From: CAVYXK01 sp963708245
GTDB taxonomy: Bacteria; Pseudomonadota; Alphaproteobacteria; Acetobacterales; Acetobacteraceae
Assembly: GCA_963708245.1 (NCBI GenBank)
Contig: OY970201.1
Span: 1,798,001 to 1,862,000 of the forward strand
Length of the DNA: 64,000 nt
Reading direction: 5' to 3'
In this document: positions 33,543 through 40,936 of the stretch, piece by piece
How the letters are laid out: each line of letters begins with the position of its first letter
Position numbering within the stretch: the stretch's first letter is position 1
The notes under the pieces: generated by a model
The model's input: only the letters and a program-made list of their open reading frames with translations
Database searches by the model: none
What the model was told of the DNA's origin: nothing
Made by a program: the position numbers and the translations under genes

Positions 33543-35012
33543 TCAGGCAATCAGCCCGGGCGATGTCGTTTCGTCCAACGGCCAGATCGGCCGTTGCACC
33601 CGGCTATACGGGATGCGCCGGTAATCACGGCTCAGCGGTCCGTCGGAATCGATATAGATCACCTTCCGCGCGATCGGCCCGAACGCCGCCATGAAGTGAT
33701 TCGTCGACTTCACCACAATCAGCTTCCGCGTTGTCGGCTCGATGCCGAGGTTGCGAAACAGCTCGAGTCCCAGCGCTTGCGTGCGCTTGGTGATCAGGAC
33801 GACTTCGACCCCGTCCACGCGCACGGCGGCGCAATCGCCCAACGGGACCCGGGTCGGACCGAAGCTCTGCCAGCAATCGCGCTGCAATGCGGCGACAGTG
33901 ACCGTCGCATCGACCGGCATGCCGGAGGTCGGACCGGTCTTGCCGCCGAAGCGCAGCGGGAAGCTCGCTCCCTCGCCGGCGTCGAAACAGAGCCGCACCG
34001 CGATCGGATCCCAGATCGGCCCGAGCGCCGCCTGCCGCACGTCGTCCGCGATCATGCGACGCAGGATGGTGGTGTTATCGGACGGTGCGCCGCCACCGGC
34101 GTTGTCTGCGGGGTCGGCCAGCACCACCGGGCTTTCGTTGAACGCCAGCGCGGCGGCGATGCCGGCATCGACCTCCATGTACTCGGGCGCGGTGCGTCCG
34201 CGCATGGAGATGAACTCCTCGCCGATGGTGCACGCCAACCGGTCTGCTGTCGCTTTGTCGTTGTCGGTGACGACCAGGATACGGCCCGACAGTTCGGGCA
34301 CGTCGGCGTAGGGGAAGCAGTGGCCGATGGAGACCGACAGCACGCCGTCCTTGCCCTCCATCGCGGCGGTGCGATCGACGAAACCGCGCATCAGCGGCAG
34401 CGTCGTCGGATAGCTGCCGATCTGGCGGCAGTCATACATCGACATGACCGGCTTCACCTCGCCGCGGATGGTGCGCAAGACGAGCGTCAGTAGTTCCTCC
34501 GCGCGCTCGACTACGTCTGTATGGGGAAACTCCTTGTAGAGGATGATGATGTCGGCAAGTTGCACCCGCTTGATTGTCAGGTGGCAGTGCGGGTCCAGTT
34601 CCACGCCGATGACGCAGCGCGGGCCGACGATCGCTCGGACGCGCTCGATGATGTCACCTTCCACATCATCGTAGCCGTGCGCAACCATCGCCCCGTGCAG
34701 ACCCAGCAGCACGCCATCAAGCGGCAGCGCCGCCTGCACCTGGGCCAGGATTTCGTCGCGCATGAACTCGTAATCGGCACGGTTGGTGGTGCCGGCGGGG
34801 CTGGCGGCGAAGCAGCTTCCCTCGATCAGGGTGAAGCCGTCGGCGGCGGCACGGCGGCGGGCCACGAACAGCGGCGCGGTGCACATGCCCGGCGCATCGG
34901 TGGGGTGCTCGCCGGGGCGGTAGAAGACCGCTTCCTGGTAGGCTGCCAGCGAAGTCGGCAACGGCGAGAAGGTGTTGGTCTCAGTGGCAAGAGTGGCGCT
35001 GAACAGGCGCAT
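33543..35012 (-). CDS. M81 family metallopeptidase (MlrC-like)
   Basis: This 489-residue protein is of the MlrC/M81 group, named after an enzyme in microcystin degradation, though most members act on unknown small peptides. It begins LFSATLATETNTFSPLPT, the conserved N-terminus with the metal-binding glutamate. It has LGLHGAMVAHGYDDVEGD, VELDPHCHLT, IILYKEFPHTDVVERAEE and the C-terminal domain LADPADNAGGGAPSDNT. The histidine and acidic metal ligands appear intact. ATG 35012 is preceded by GGGAGGA. It is cytoplasmic and stands alone. Confidence 0.88.
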   Translation of the reverse strand: MRLFSATLATETNTFSPLPTSLAAYQEAVFYRPGEHPTDAPGMCTAPLFVARRRAAADGFTLIEGSCFAASPAGTTNRADYEFMRDEILAQVQAALPLDGVLLGLHGAMVAHGYDDVEGDIIERVRAIVGPRCVIGVELDPHCHLTIKRVQLADIIILYKEFPHTDVVERAEELLTLVLRTIRGEVKPVMSMYDCRQIGSYPTTLPLMRGFVDRTAAMEGKDGVLSVSIGHCFPYADVPELSGRILVVTDNDKATADRLACTIGEEFISMRGRTAPEYMEVDAGIAAALAFNESPVVLADPADNAGGGAPSDNTTILRRMIADDVRQAALGPIWDPIAVRLCFDAGEGASFPLRFGGKTGPTSGMPVDATVTVAALQRDCWQSFGPTRVPLGDCAAVRVDGVEVVLITKRTQALGLELFRNLGIEPTTRKLIVVKSTNHFMAAFGPIARKVIYIDSDGPLSRDYRRIPYSRVQRPIWPLDETTSPGLIA

Positions 35013-35145
35013 GGACGGTCCTCCCGGGCGGCGTGGAGGCGCATGATGCCGTAGATTGGGGGGAAGGTCTCGGCCCAGCTCCCGATTTGGGGCGTCTTTC
35101 AAGCCGCCGGTTCCTCCGTGCACCAACGCGGCGGACGGCGATAGC

Positions 35146-36069
35146 TCACCACACCTGGCGGATGGTCATGCTGACCTCTTGTGCAGCAGGTTGTCCGGGG
35201 GGTCTGGCAACCACTCCCTCGTAGTTCAGAGTCAAATCGCCGCCAGACCAGATACGCAAGCCCATGCCCACTCCGAGCCGGAGCGTGTCAGCAGCGTTGC
35301 GTTGCTCAACGCCGTCGATGCTGGTCTCTCCGCCAACGTCGTAATAGGCATCTATCGATGCCCACAGCGCCGGAGTAAGATTCCGGCTCGCATGTCCCTC
35401 TAGAACGAACAGCGGTTTCTGGCTAAGGCTGGAGGCACCACCTACACGGTAGTCGGCATTGGTCGTGAACACCCTGGTCGACAGATAGGTTTCGAGCCAT
35501 GTCCAGCCTCTGTCGGGCGTATAGCTGTAGTTCACAGTCGGAACAAACGTCCAGCGGTTCGAGCTGGGGTTCAGGAGGTCTGTCGGATCGTATGTACCCA
35601 GTGGCGTGCCCACAAAGAGATGAAAGCTGGAGAAAGTTTGCGGAACAAACGACCGGAACTGTTCCTTGGTTAATGCGGGCCCGCCGAATATGTTCACCTG
35701 CAAAAGAAAGCCGACATCCGAAAACCCATGATTTGAGGCACGAAATGCATCGGAATTTACGTCCAGATAGACGTAGGGAAGCACTACAGAGATGCCACCC
35801 GTACGCCCCCAGACGTCCATGGTTCGCGTGACCACAACAGACTGCGCGAGGACGTTGGAGCGTACACTTGATGTCACGTCCAATCCGTCTTCAGGTGTGA
35901 CAGACGTAAGGTAGCCAAAGTTGTAGAATGTAAGCCAAGTATCAATTGGCGCGTTGAGGTAGTCGCGCGCGGAGCCGGCCAATCCGGCTCCCGGGAATGC
36001 CGCTAAGGTCACGAGACCGCAAAGTAACGCGGCCTGCACCCGCACTTTTCGGCGGCCGAACCTCTTCAA
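35146..36069 (-). CDS. Outer-membrane beta-barrel protein, MetA-pathway (PF13557-like)
   Basis: This 307-residue protein has a signal peptide (about 1-31, ending AGLAGS) and a succession of amphipathic beta strands rich in aromatic residues. They resemble the family called transporter/phenol degradation MetA, thought to be outer-membrane channels for hydrophobic compounds. Typical pieces are DTWLTFYNFGYLTS, VVLPYVYLDV, GFSDVGFLLQVN, FLFVGTPLGTYDP-like HLFVGTPLGTY and DTLRLGVGMGLRIWS. The last strand ends with aromatic W as in many barrels. It follows the exported P450 gene by 28 bases on the same strand, so the two are probably one operon. Confidence 0.8.
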   Translation of the reverse strand: MKRFGRRKVRVQAALLCGLVTLAAFPGAGLAGSARDYLNAPIDTWLTFYNFGYLTSVTPEDGLDVTSSVRSNVLAQSVVVTRTMDVWGRTGGISVVLPYVYLDVNSDAFRASNHGFSDVGFLLQVNIFGGPALTKEQFRSFVPQTFSSFHLFVGTPLGTYDPTDLLNPSSNRWTFVPTVNYSYTPDRGWTWLETYLSTRVFTTNADYRVGGASSLSQKPLFVLEGHASRNLTPALWASIDAYYDVGGETSIDGVEQRNAADTLRLGVGMGLRIWSGGDLTLNYEGVVARPPGQPAAQEVSMTIRQVW

Positions 36070-36097
36070 GCCGTAGTTACTCTCAAGCCGCGTGAGC

Positions 36098-37657
36098 TCA
36101 GCTCGATGTGCTGAAGCCGATATTGTCCTCGATCACCGCAGTCGGCCCGATTGGAACGCGCCCTGGATTAGGCAAATTGAGGCTGCGAAAGACAATTTTA
36201 TCGCGCCAGACCTTGCGCAGGAAATCTTCGAAAACCTGGATCGTGAGCTGTTCGCCGGGGCAGCGTCGGTAGCCAAACCCGAAGGGCGCAAATCCGGCAT
36301 AGTCGCAGACCGGCAGCGCCTTGCCATCCGCCACCCCGAACACGGTGCCAAAGCCGCTGTTGGTCAATCCCGCCTTGCGACCGTCGCTCACCTCGAACGT
36401 CGTTATATCGAACGGACAATGGGGGAAGCCGATCTGCTGGCATCTAGCCTCGTCGATCTGGTCGCTGGTCGGGACGCTCCGGTAGCGGTCCGGATTGAAT
36501 TTCGTCGGGTCGGCCCAATGCCGCGGGTCGAAACTTGTCGCAGTGTGCGGTGAGCTGATGTAGCTGTTCCGTTCATAGGGGAAGCCGAATCTCTGGTACG
36601 GCGACCCGCCATAGGCCGATTGCCTCGCGTCCGCGATCGCCGGTATGCTACCACCGTTCGGAGAAATTGTCCTGAAGAGTTCCATTACGAAGAGCTCAAG
36701 CGGCGTATAAGGACCACCGTTCGCATCGTCGTAGTCGCCGCTCATGGTCTTCGCAAATGATGCACGCACGTCGGGGTCGCCGCCGTCCTCGCTCAGTCGT
36801 GACATGATGCCGAAGATCGTGTTGCCCCACTGGCTGAGTGCAACAAAATTGTGGAAGCATTCGAAGACGACGTCTTTCCTGGCGAAATGCTCCCCATTCC
36901 CTGCATTTTTCAACCAGTACCAGGCGAAGGTCTTCTCGGGGTCGGCAACCTTCCCGCTCGCGATATCGTTGAGTCGCTCGTCAATCCACGACTTGAGGAA
37001 GTCGAGCAGCGCGCGCACGGTCATGTAGTTCTCGTAGACGATCTGCTGCGTCGGGTCACGATAGGCGAGGACGGTGTTGAAGCTCTCACCGATCACACGA
37101 ACCTGAGGCGGAATTGCATCGCCCTTCACACCCAGATGCAGGTCCCAGTAGATGTCGAAGTATTGGTCGAGATAATGCCGCATAAATGGCTTGCTGGCAT
37201 ATTTTACGTCCAGCAGTTGATTGAAGAAAGCAACGACCTTGTCGCCGTACATTGGTCGATAGAGATCCGGAGTTACGGCCGAAAAATAGATCCGCTTGCG
37301 GAGATTGTCGGGTCCTCGCTGCTCAAGTCCCTGCAGGAAGACGGTCACGCCATCCTTGGGCGTCGGCTTCCAGTCCTCGTAGATGAGCCCCCAGAGGTCG
37401 TACGGGAGCGCGTTCTCCTTCGTGAGCGTGACGTCAATCATCGGTAACGCTGGTCGTTCGCCCTCGTAGAAACTGGTCAAAAAGAAGGGGATGACCGCGT
37501 TCTCGACATAAGCGCGGTCGAAATTGCTGGGGATCGAGGCCCGGAAGCGGGCCAATGCGGCTGCGAGATCGGCGTTCGGGGGGTCCGCTGCGGCTCCCTT
37601 AGAGAGAAGTGCGGCTGCGGCCGTAGCCGCCCCGGCAAGAACCTTTCGTCTTTCCAT
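36098..37657 (-). CDS. Cytochrome P450 with predicted Tat signal peptide
   Basis: This 519-residue protein carries the P450 hallmarks. The K-helix ExxR is E326-L-F-R329, the PxxFxPxR element is P384 to R391, and the heme loop F459-G-F-G462-Y-R464-R-C466-P-G468 contains the thiolate cysteine. Unusually, it begins MERRKVLAGAATAAAALL and ends the leader with GAAADP, a twin-arginine-type signal, so the folded haemoprotein would be exported. The I-helix region (ALSQWGNT, 273-280) lacks the normal acid-threonine pair. ATG 37657 is preferred for its GGGAG site; ATG 37675 is possible. An outer-membrane barrel gene follows 28 bases on. No redox partner gene is nearby. Confidence 0.8.
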   Translation of the reverse strand: MERRKVLAGAATAAAALLSKGAAADPPNADLAAALARFRASIPSNFDRAYVENAVIPFFLTSFYEGERPALPMIDVTLTKENALPYDLWGLIYEDWKPTPKDGVTVFLQGLEQRGPDNLRKRIYFSAVTPDLYRPMYGDKVVAFFNQLLDVKYASKPFMRHYLDQYFDIYWDLHLGVKGDAIPPQVRVIGESFNTVLAYRDPTQQIVYENYMTVRALLDFLKSWIDERLNDIASGKVADPEKTFAWYWLKNAGNGEHFARKDVVFECFHNFVALSQWGNTIFGIMSRLSEDGGDPDVRASFAKTMSGDYDDANGGPYTPLELFVMELFRTISPNGGSIPAIADARQSAYGGSPYQRFGFPYERNSYISSPHTATSFDPRHWADPTKFNPDRYRSVPTSDQIDEARCQQIGFPHCPFDITTFEVSDGRKAGLTNSGFGTVFGVADGKALPVCDYAGFAPFGFGYRRCPGEQLTIQVFEDFLRKVWRDKIVFRSLNLPNPGRVPIGPTAVIEDNIGFSTSS

Positions 37658-37853
37658 GTTGAATCTCCCTGCCATGTAGTTTATAGATAGAAGTTGTAGC
37701 GCGCTCCACGGAATCTCGCAAAAGGTGGTCTCGGCCGCGATCTGTGGGTCAGCACGACCGTCTCGTCCGCCTCGCTGGGCGCGGCGATCACCATCCGGAC
37801 GGGTCGGATTTCGGACACCTCGGACTCGGGCTTCTTGTCACGAGCCGCGAGAA

Positions 37854-37878
37854 GTGGCGTAGCGGCACGCTACGCCAC
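37854..37878. terminator. Hairpin between the P450 gene and the DUF1269 pseudogene
   Basis: GTGGCGTAGCG (37854-37864) pairs perfectly with CGCTACGCCAC (37868-37878) around a 3-base loop. It lies 43 bases beyond the end of the minus-strand DUF1269 remnant, so it could terminate that transcript. There is no T-tract, so it is at best an atypical terminator. The rest of the 260-base gap shows no gene. Confidence 0.4.
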
Positions 37879-37920
37879 ATCATACGCTCGATGTATATTC
37901 GGTTCAACAACGCACCAGCT

Positions 37921-38445
37921 TCACGCGTTGGCCGGTCCGGCGACCGCCGTCTGCGCTTCGCGCACACCCGCCAGAGCCGCCTGCAGCGCGTCCTCCTTCG
38001 TTTCATCGAAGGAGCTCCTCGGCACTTTGCCGCCGACGCCCTGCAGTTCGGCGATGACCCTGTCGGTCGTCATCTTTCAATTCAGCAGAAAGAGCGCGGC
38101 CTTGCCGGATTGCAGCGTGCTGGCGACCTCCTTCATGAAGTCATTATTGATGCCAAGATCGGTGAACTTGCCCCGGAGGGCACCGGACGCTGCGCCAACC
38201 GCCGCGCCGGCAAGTGGATTCATGAACAGCAGCCCGATCAGTGTCCCCCAGAACATGCCCGATGCCGCACCAGCCTTCACCGGTTGTAAAAGCTGGTTCA
38301 GCTTGACGTTGCCGTCTGGACGCTTCACGGCAACCACGGCGTCGCCCAGTTCGATCAGATACTCCTTCTGCATGCCAAGCAGGCGTTGCCGCACCTACTC
38401 TGCTTCTGCTTCGGTCGGAAACTCGATGACGAGCAGATCAGACAT
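37921..38445 (-). pseudogene. DUF1269 membrane protein gene with two in-frame stops
   Basis: Read through, this 174-codon frame encodes a complete DUF1269-type protein: MSDLLVIEFPTEAEAE, EYLIELGDAVVAVKRPDG, a glycine-rich double membrane hairpin (GMFWGTLIGLLFMNPLAGAA), DLGINNDFMKEVASTL and VIAELQGVGGKV. It is interrupted by TAG at codon 17 (38395-38397) and TGA at codon 123 (38077-38079). The frame is otherwise unbroken, so decay is recent. The middle part alone (38077-38394) could still be translated from an internal start but would lack both ends. Confidence 0.75.
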
Positions 38446-38761
38446 TCTGGCCATCCTCCTTGCTGTTGGTGCCTCGGTCGATCCAACCGATCAGGCCTTG
38501 ATCTGCAGTGTCGTCGTGTCGAAATTGACTGTGCGCATTTGGCCACTGGCGGTCCCATGATTGCCGCAACATGGCGAGGGTCTTACTCGCATCTTCGCAG
38601 CTTGCGGTTCCCACCGCACAGCCTCGTTGCTAGCAACATCCGCCGGTGCTGGCGTGGGCCCGGAGTCCCGCGACTATACCCGGGGTCCCAATCAAGAGGC
38701 CACGACACGCCGAGATATCACTCACCATGCCGCGCCGATGGCATCCCGCTCGTCAGGCTCT

Positions 38762-39232
38762 TTATTCCCAAAACGCCTCCAGGATCGTGTTATCGTCATC
38801 GAAGATCCGGGAAAGCCGGTTGGGGTCCTGCTCGATGTCCCGGATACCGTCGGAGGCTTTGACAATCCGAAGGAGTTTCGGAAGATCCTCCTGGCGGACG
38901 GCACCTTGTTGCGACTGTGGCGCGCTGCCTTCAGGGCCGAATTTCTTCTCTACACAGTTCGCACAGTCGTAGACGCTGATCGTCGCCTGGCCGGTCCCCG
39001 GAATCTGCCGGACCGTAATCGCATTCTCCGAGCCACGGACGTGCACGCCCGCGAACGGATGACCCTGGTCGAGCGGAAAGATGGCGCTGACCTGGACGAA
39101 GCCATCGGCGTCCTGCGACTGCTCGGGCGGGGTAGCGATCAGTTCCAGATCGAGAACATTGTCGAACGGCTTTCCCAGCGTATGTCGGCACCAGTTGTGG
39201 CGCGCTCCAGCCCTGCGACGCCGCGAGCCCGG
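38762..39232 (-). pseudogene. 5'-truncated open frame of unknown function
   Basis: This minus-strand frame is open from 39232 to the stop at 38762 and has protein-like composition: WCRHTLGKPFDNVLDLEL, DGFVQVSAIFPLDQGHPF, GVHVRGSENAITVRQIPG, VYDCANCVEKKFGPEG and FDDDNTILEAFWE. The only standard start is a GTG at 39046 in the middle of it. It joins the remnant of a PemK-type toxin at its 5' side, so the original start was probably lost by deletion. A CxxC pair (DCANC) is visible. No family is recognised. Confidence 0.4.
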
Positions 39233-39375
39233 TCACGCGCACGACCCAGAGCAACGCGGGTGAACCGGCCGTCCGATGCTGCGCAACAACCAAGGCCGGG
39301 CGATGCTGCTGGCACCGGCCGATTGGTATAGGGGAAAGGTACCTTTACGACGTCCCAGATTTCACAGCTTGCCAT
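39216..39375 (-). pseudogene. PemK/MazF-type toxin remnant, frameshifted
   Basis: The first frame from ATG 39375 reads SCEIWDVVKVPFPYTNRPV, the characteristic start of PemK/MazF ribonuclease toxins. After a one-base shift near 39308 the next frame continues QQHRPALVVAQHRT and SPALLWVVRVT, again PemK-like. Beyond that the sequence no longer matches, and another truncated frame begins. The gene overlaps the end of the PrlF-type antitoxin. The toxin is therefore inactive. Confidence 0.55.
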
Positions 39376-39580
39376 AAGCTTCGGTATCGGCGGCGCTGCT
39401 CCATTCCGAGAATGTGGCAAACGGGTCGTCAGCCACGTGGCGTTCATCGACATGCGTCAGCACAGCGCGACCGTCCTCGATGACATAAGCAATCTCGTCA
39501 CCTGCGCGGAGGCCGAGGGCCGTCCTAACCGCCTGCGGGATCGTCGTCTGGGCCTTGCTCGTCAGCCTGCTGGTTATCAT
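39362..39580 (-). CDS. PrlF/AbrB-type antitoxin
   Basis: This 72-residue protein starts MITSRLTSKAQTTIPQAVR and has an AbrB-type DNA-binding hairpin (LGLRAGDEIAYVIEDGRAVL). The C-terminus DPFATFSEWSSAADTEAY is typical of PrlF-family antitoxins, where it contacts the toxin. It overlaps the start of the adjacent, broken PemK-type toxin, so it is now an orphan antitoxin. A longer frame to 39667 exists but adds no domain. Confidence 0.75.
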   Translation of the reverse strand: MITSRLTSKAQTTIPQAVRTALGLRAGDEIAYVIEDGRAVLTHVDERHVADDPFATFSEWSSAADTEAYGKL

Positions 39581-39623
39581 GGCAGCGTGAAGTGAGGATT
39601 TTCCTTGCCTCGTCAAGCCTGGT

Positions 39624-40781
39624 TCAGCGCAGCCGCGCACCGATGACTGCAGCCTGCTCAGGCGCAAGCGCCGCCGGCGACATCAGCAGCACCCCCTCCT
39701 GCCGCCGTGCCAGCGAGCACAGGATGGATGGCGTGCCCGAGGCCAGCCGCGTAGCCAGCTCATCGGGCGCGGACGTGGCGATCTCCAGCAGCGGCACTGT
39801 GCCATCGACGATCCGCAGCTGCATCCGTTCGGGCGTGCCGGCAGCCGCGACGATCGCCTCCAGCGTACCGCGCCATTCGGCATATCGCGCTTCCTCATCG
39901 GCGGCCACGAAACGCTCCAGTGCCACCATCAGGCCGATGATCTCCTCCTTGCCGGCCTTGCATGACCGGCCGATGCCGTGCTGCGGCAGACCGCGCATCT
40001 GCGCCAGCGGCGCGAACTCCGACGGGGCACGCCACAGTTCCGGCAGCACGTCGAGATCGAGCATCTGCACCAGCGCCGCCGACACCAGATCGGCGCGTCC
40101 GCAGAGAATGCCGGATGCCTGCGGTCCGCCGATCGCCTTGCCGCCGCTGAACGCGACTAGATCCGCCCCTTCATCTAAAAAGCGGCGTAGATTCGCCCGG
40201 GGCGGCAATTGCGCCGCGGCATCGACCAGGACCGGCAGACCGTGCTCCCGCGCCACGTGCGCGACCTCCTGCAACGGCGGCAACGATGCGGGCTGCGCCA
40301 GCCAGCAGATCGCCGCCGTGTGGGGACCAATCGCGGCCTCGATCTCCCATGCTGTCGCGTCACGCACCCCAGCGCCGCTGTAGCGGTCTGCGATCCCCAC
40401 CTCGACGAGGCGCGCGCCGGCCACGCGCAATGCTCGGTCGTACATGTTGCGTTGGCTGCGCACGACGATGAAGTCGCATCGGCCGTCGGGCACCTCGGGC
40501 AGCGCATTCATGCGCGCCGGGTCGAGTCCGGTCAGGCACGCCGCTGCGCCAAGCAGCAGCGCTGCCGATGCGCCGCAGGTGACGATGCCCGCCGCTGCCC
40601 CCGTGGCCCGCGCGATCACCCGGCTGGCGCCGGCCTGCAAGTCCAGCATATCGACCGACGCCTTGGCCGCCTCGACCATCGCGGCCAGCACCGCCGGATG
40701 AATCATTCCGCCACCGAGCCGTGTCACCGTGCCACAGGCATTGATCGCCGTCGGCACGCCGAAACGCGCGTAGACATCCAT
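39624..40781 (-). CDS. SelA/DgaE-like PLP-dependent enzyme
   Basis: This 385-residue fold-type I PLP enzyme resembles the SelA-like group that includes D-glucosaminate-6-phosphate ammonia-lyase and related beta-eliminating enzymes. It starts MDVYARFGVPTAINACGTVT, has GMIHPAVLAAMVEAAKAS, GLPVLVDAAAQLPP (PLP-binding Asp) and the Schiff-base lysine in AFSGGKAIGGPQASGIL. It ends with a small domain. ATG 40781 is chosen for the conserved start, with GGGGAACGAG upstream. It does not read as true selenocysteine synthase, whose N-terminal domain is missing. The substrate is unknown. Confidence 0.8.
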   Translation of the reverse strand: MDVYARFGVPTAINACGTVTRLGGGMIHPAVLAAMVEAAKASVDMLDLQAGASRVIARATGAAAGIVTCGASAALLLGAAACLTGLDPARMNALPEVPDGRCDFIVVRSQRNMYDRALRVAGARLVEVGIADRYSGAGVRDATAWEIEAAIGPHTAAICWLAQPASLPPLQEVAHVAREHGLPVLVDAAAQLPPRANLRRFLDEGADLVAFSGGKAIGGPQASGILCGRADLVSAALVQMLDLDVLPELWRAPSEFAPLAQMRGLPQHGIGRSCKAGKEEIIGLMVALERFVAADEEARYAEWRGTLEAIVAAAGTPERMQLRIVDGTVPLLEIATSAPDELATRLASGTPSILCSLARRQEGVLLMSPAALAPEQAAVIGARLR

Positions 40782-40936
40782 CTCTCGTTCCCCGCCGCAC
40801 TCGCCTAGGGCTCGCCTTGAGCGTGCAGATTGTGCGTACCCTGCCACCCTGTCACGCCACCGTCATCCCGGCTTCCCCGTTCGGAAATCTCGGCTAGGAT
40901 CGACCCCAATCGCGGTCCAAGATGAAAGGTGCGAGC

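Noticed and set aside
38077..38394. Treating the 105-codon middle part of the DUF1269 locus as an intact gene
   Set aside because: Sequence on both sides of the stops continues the same protein in the same frame, so it is a fragment of a larger broken gene.
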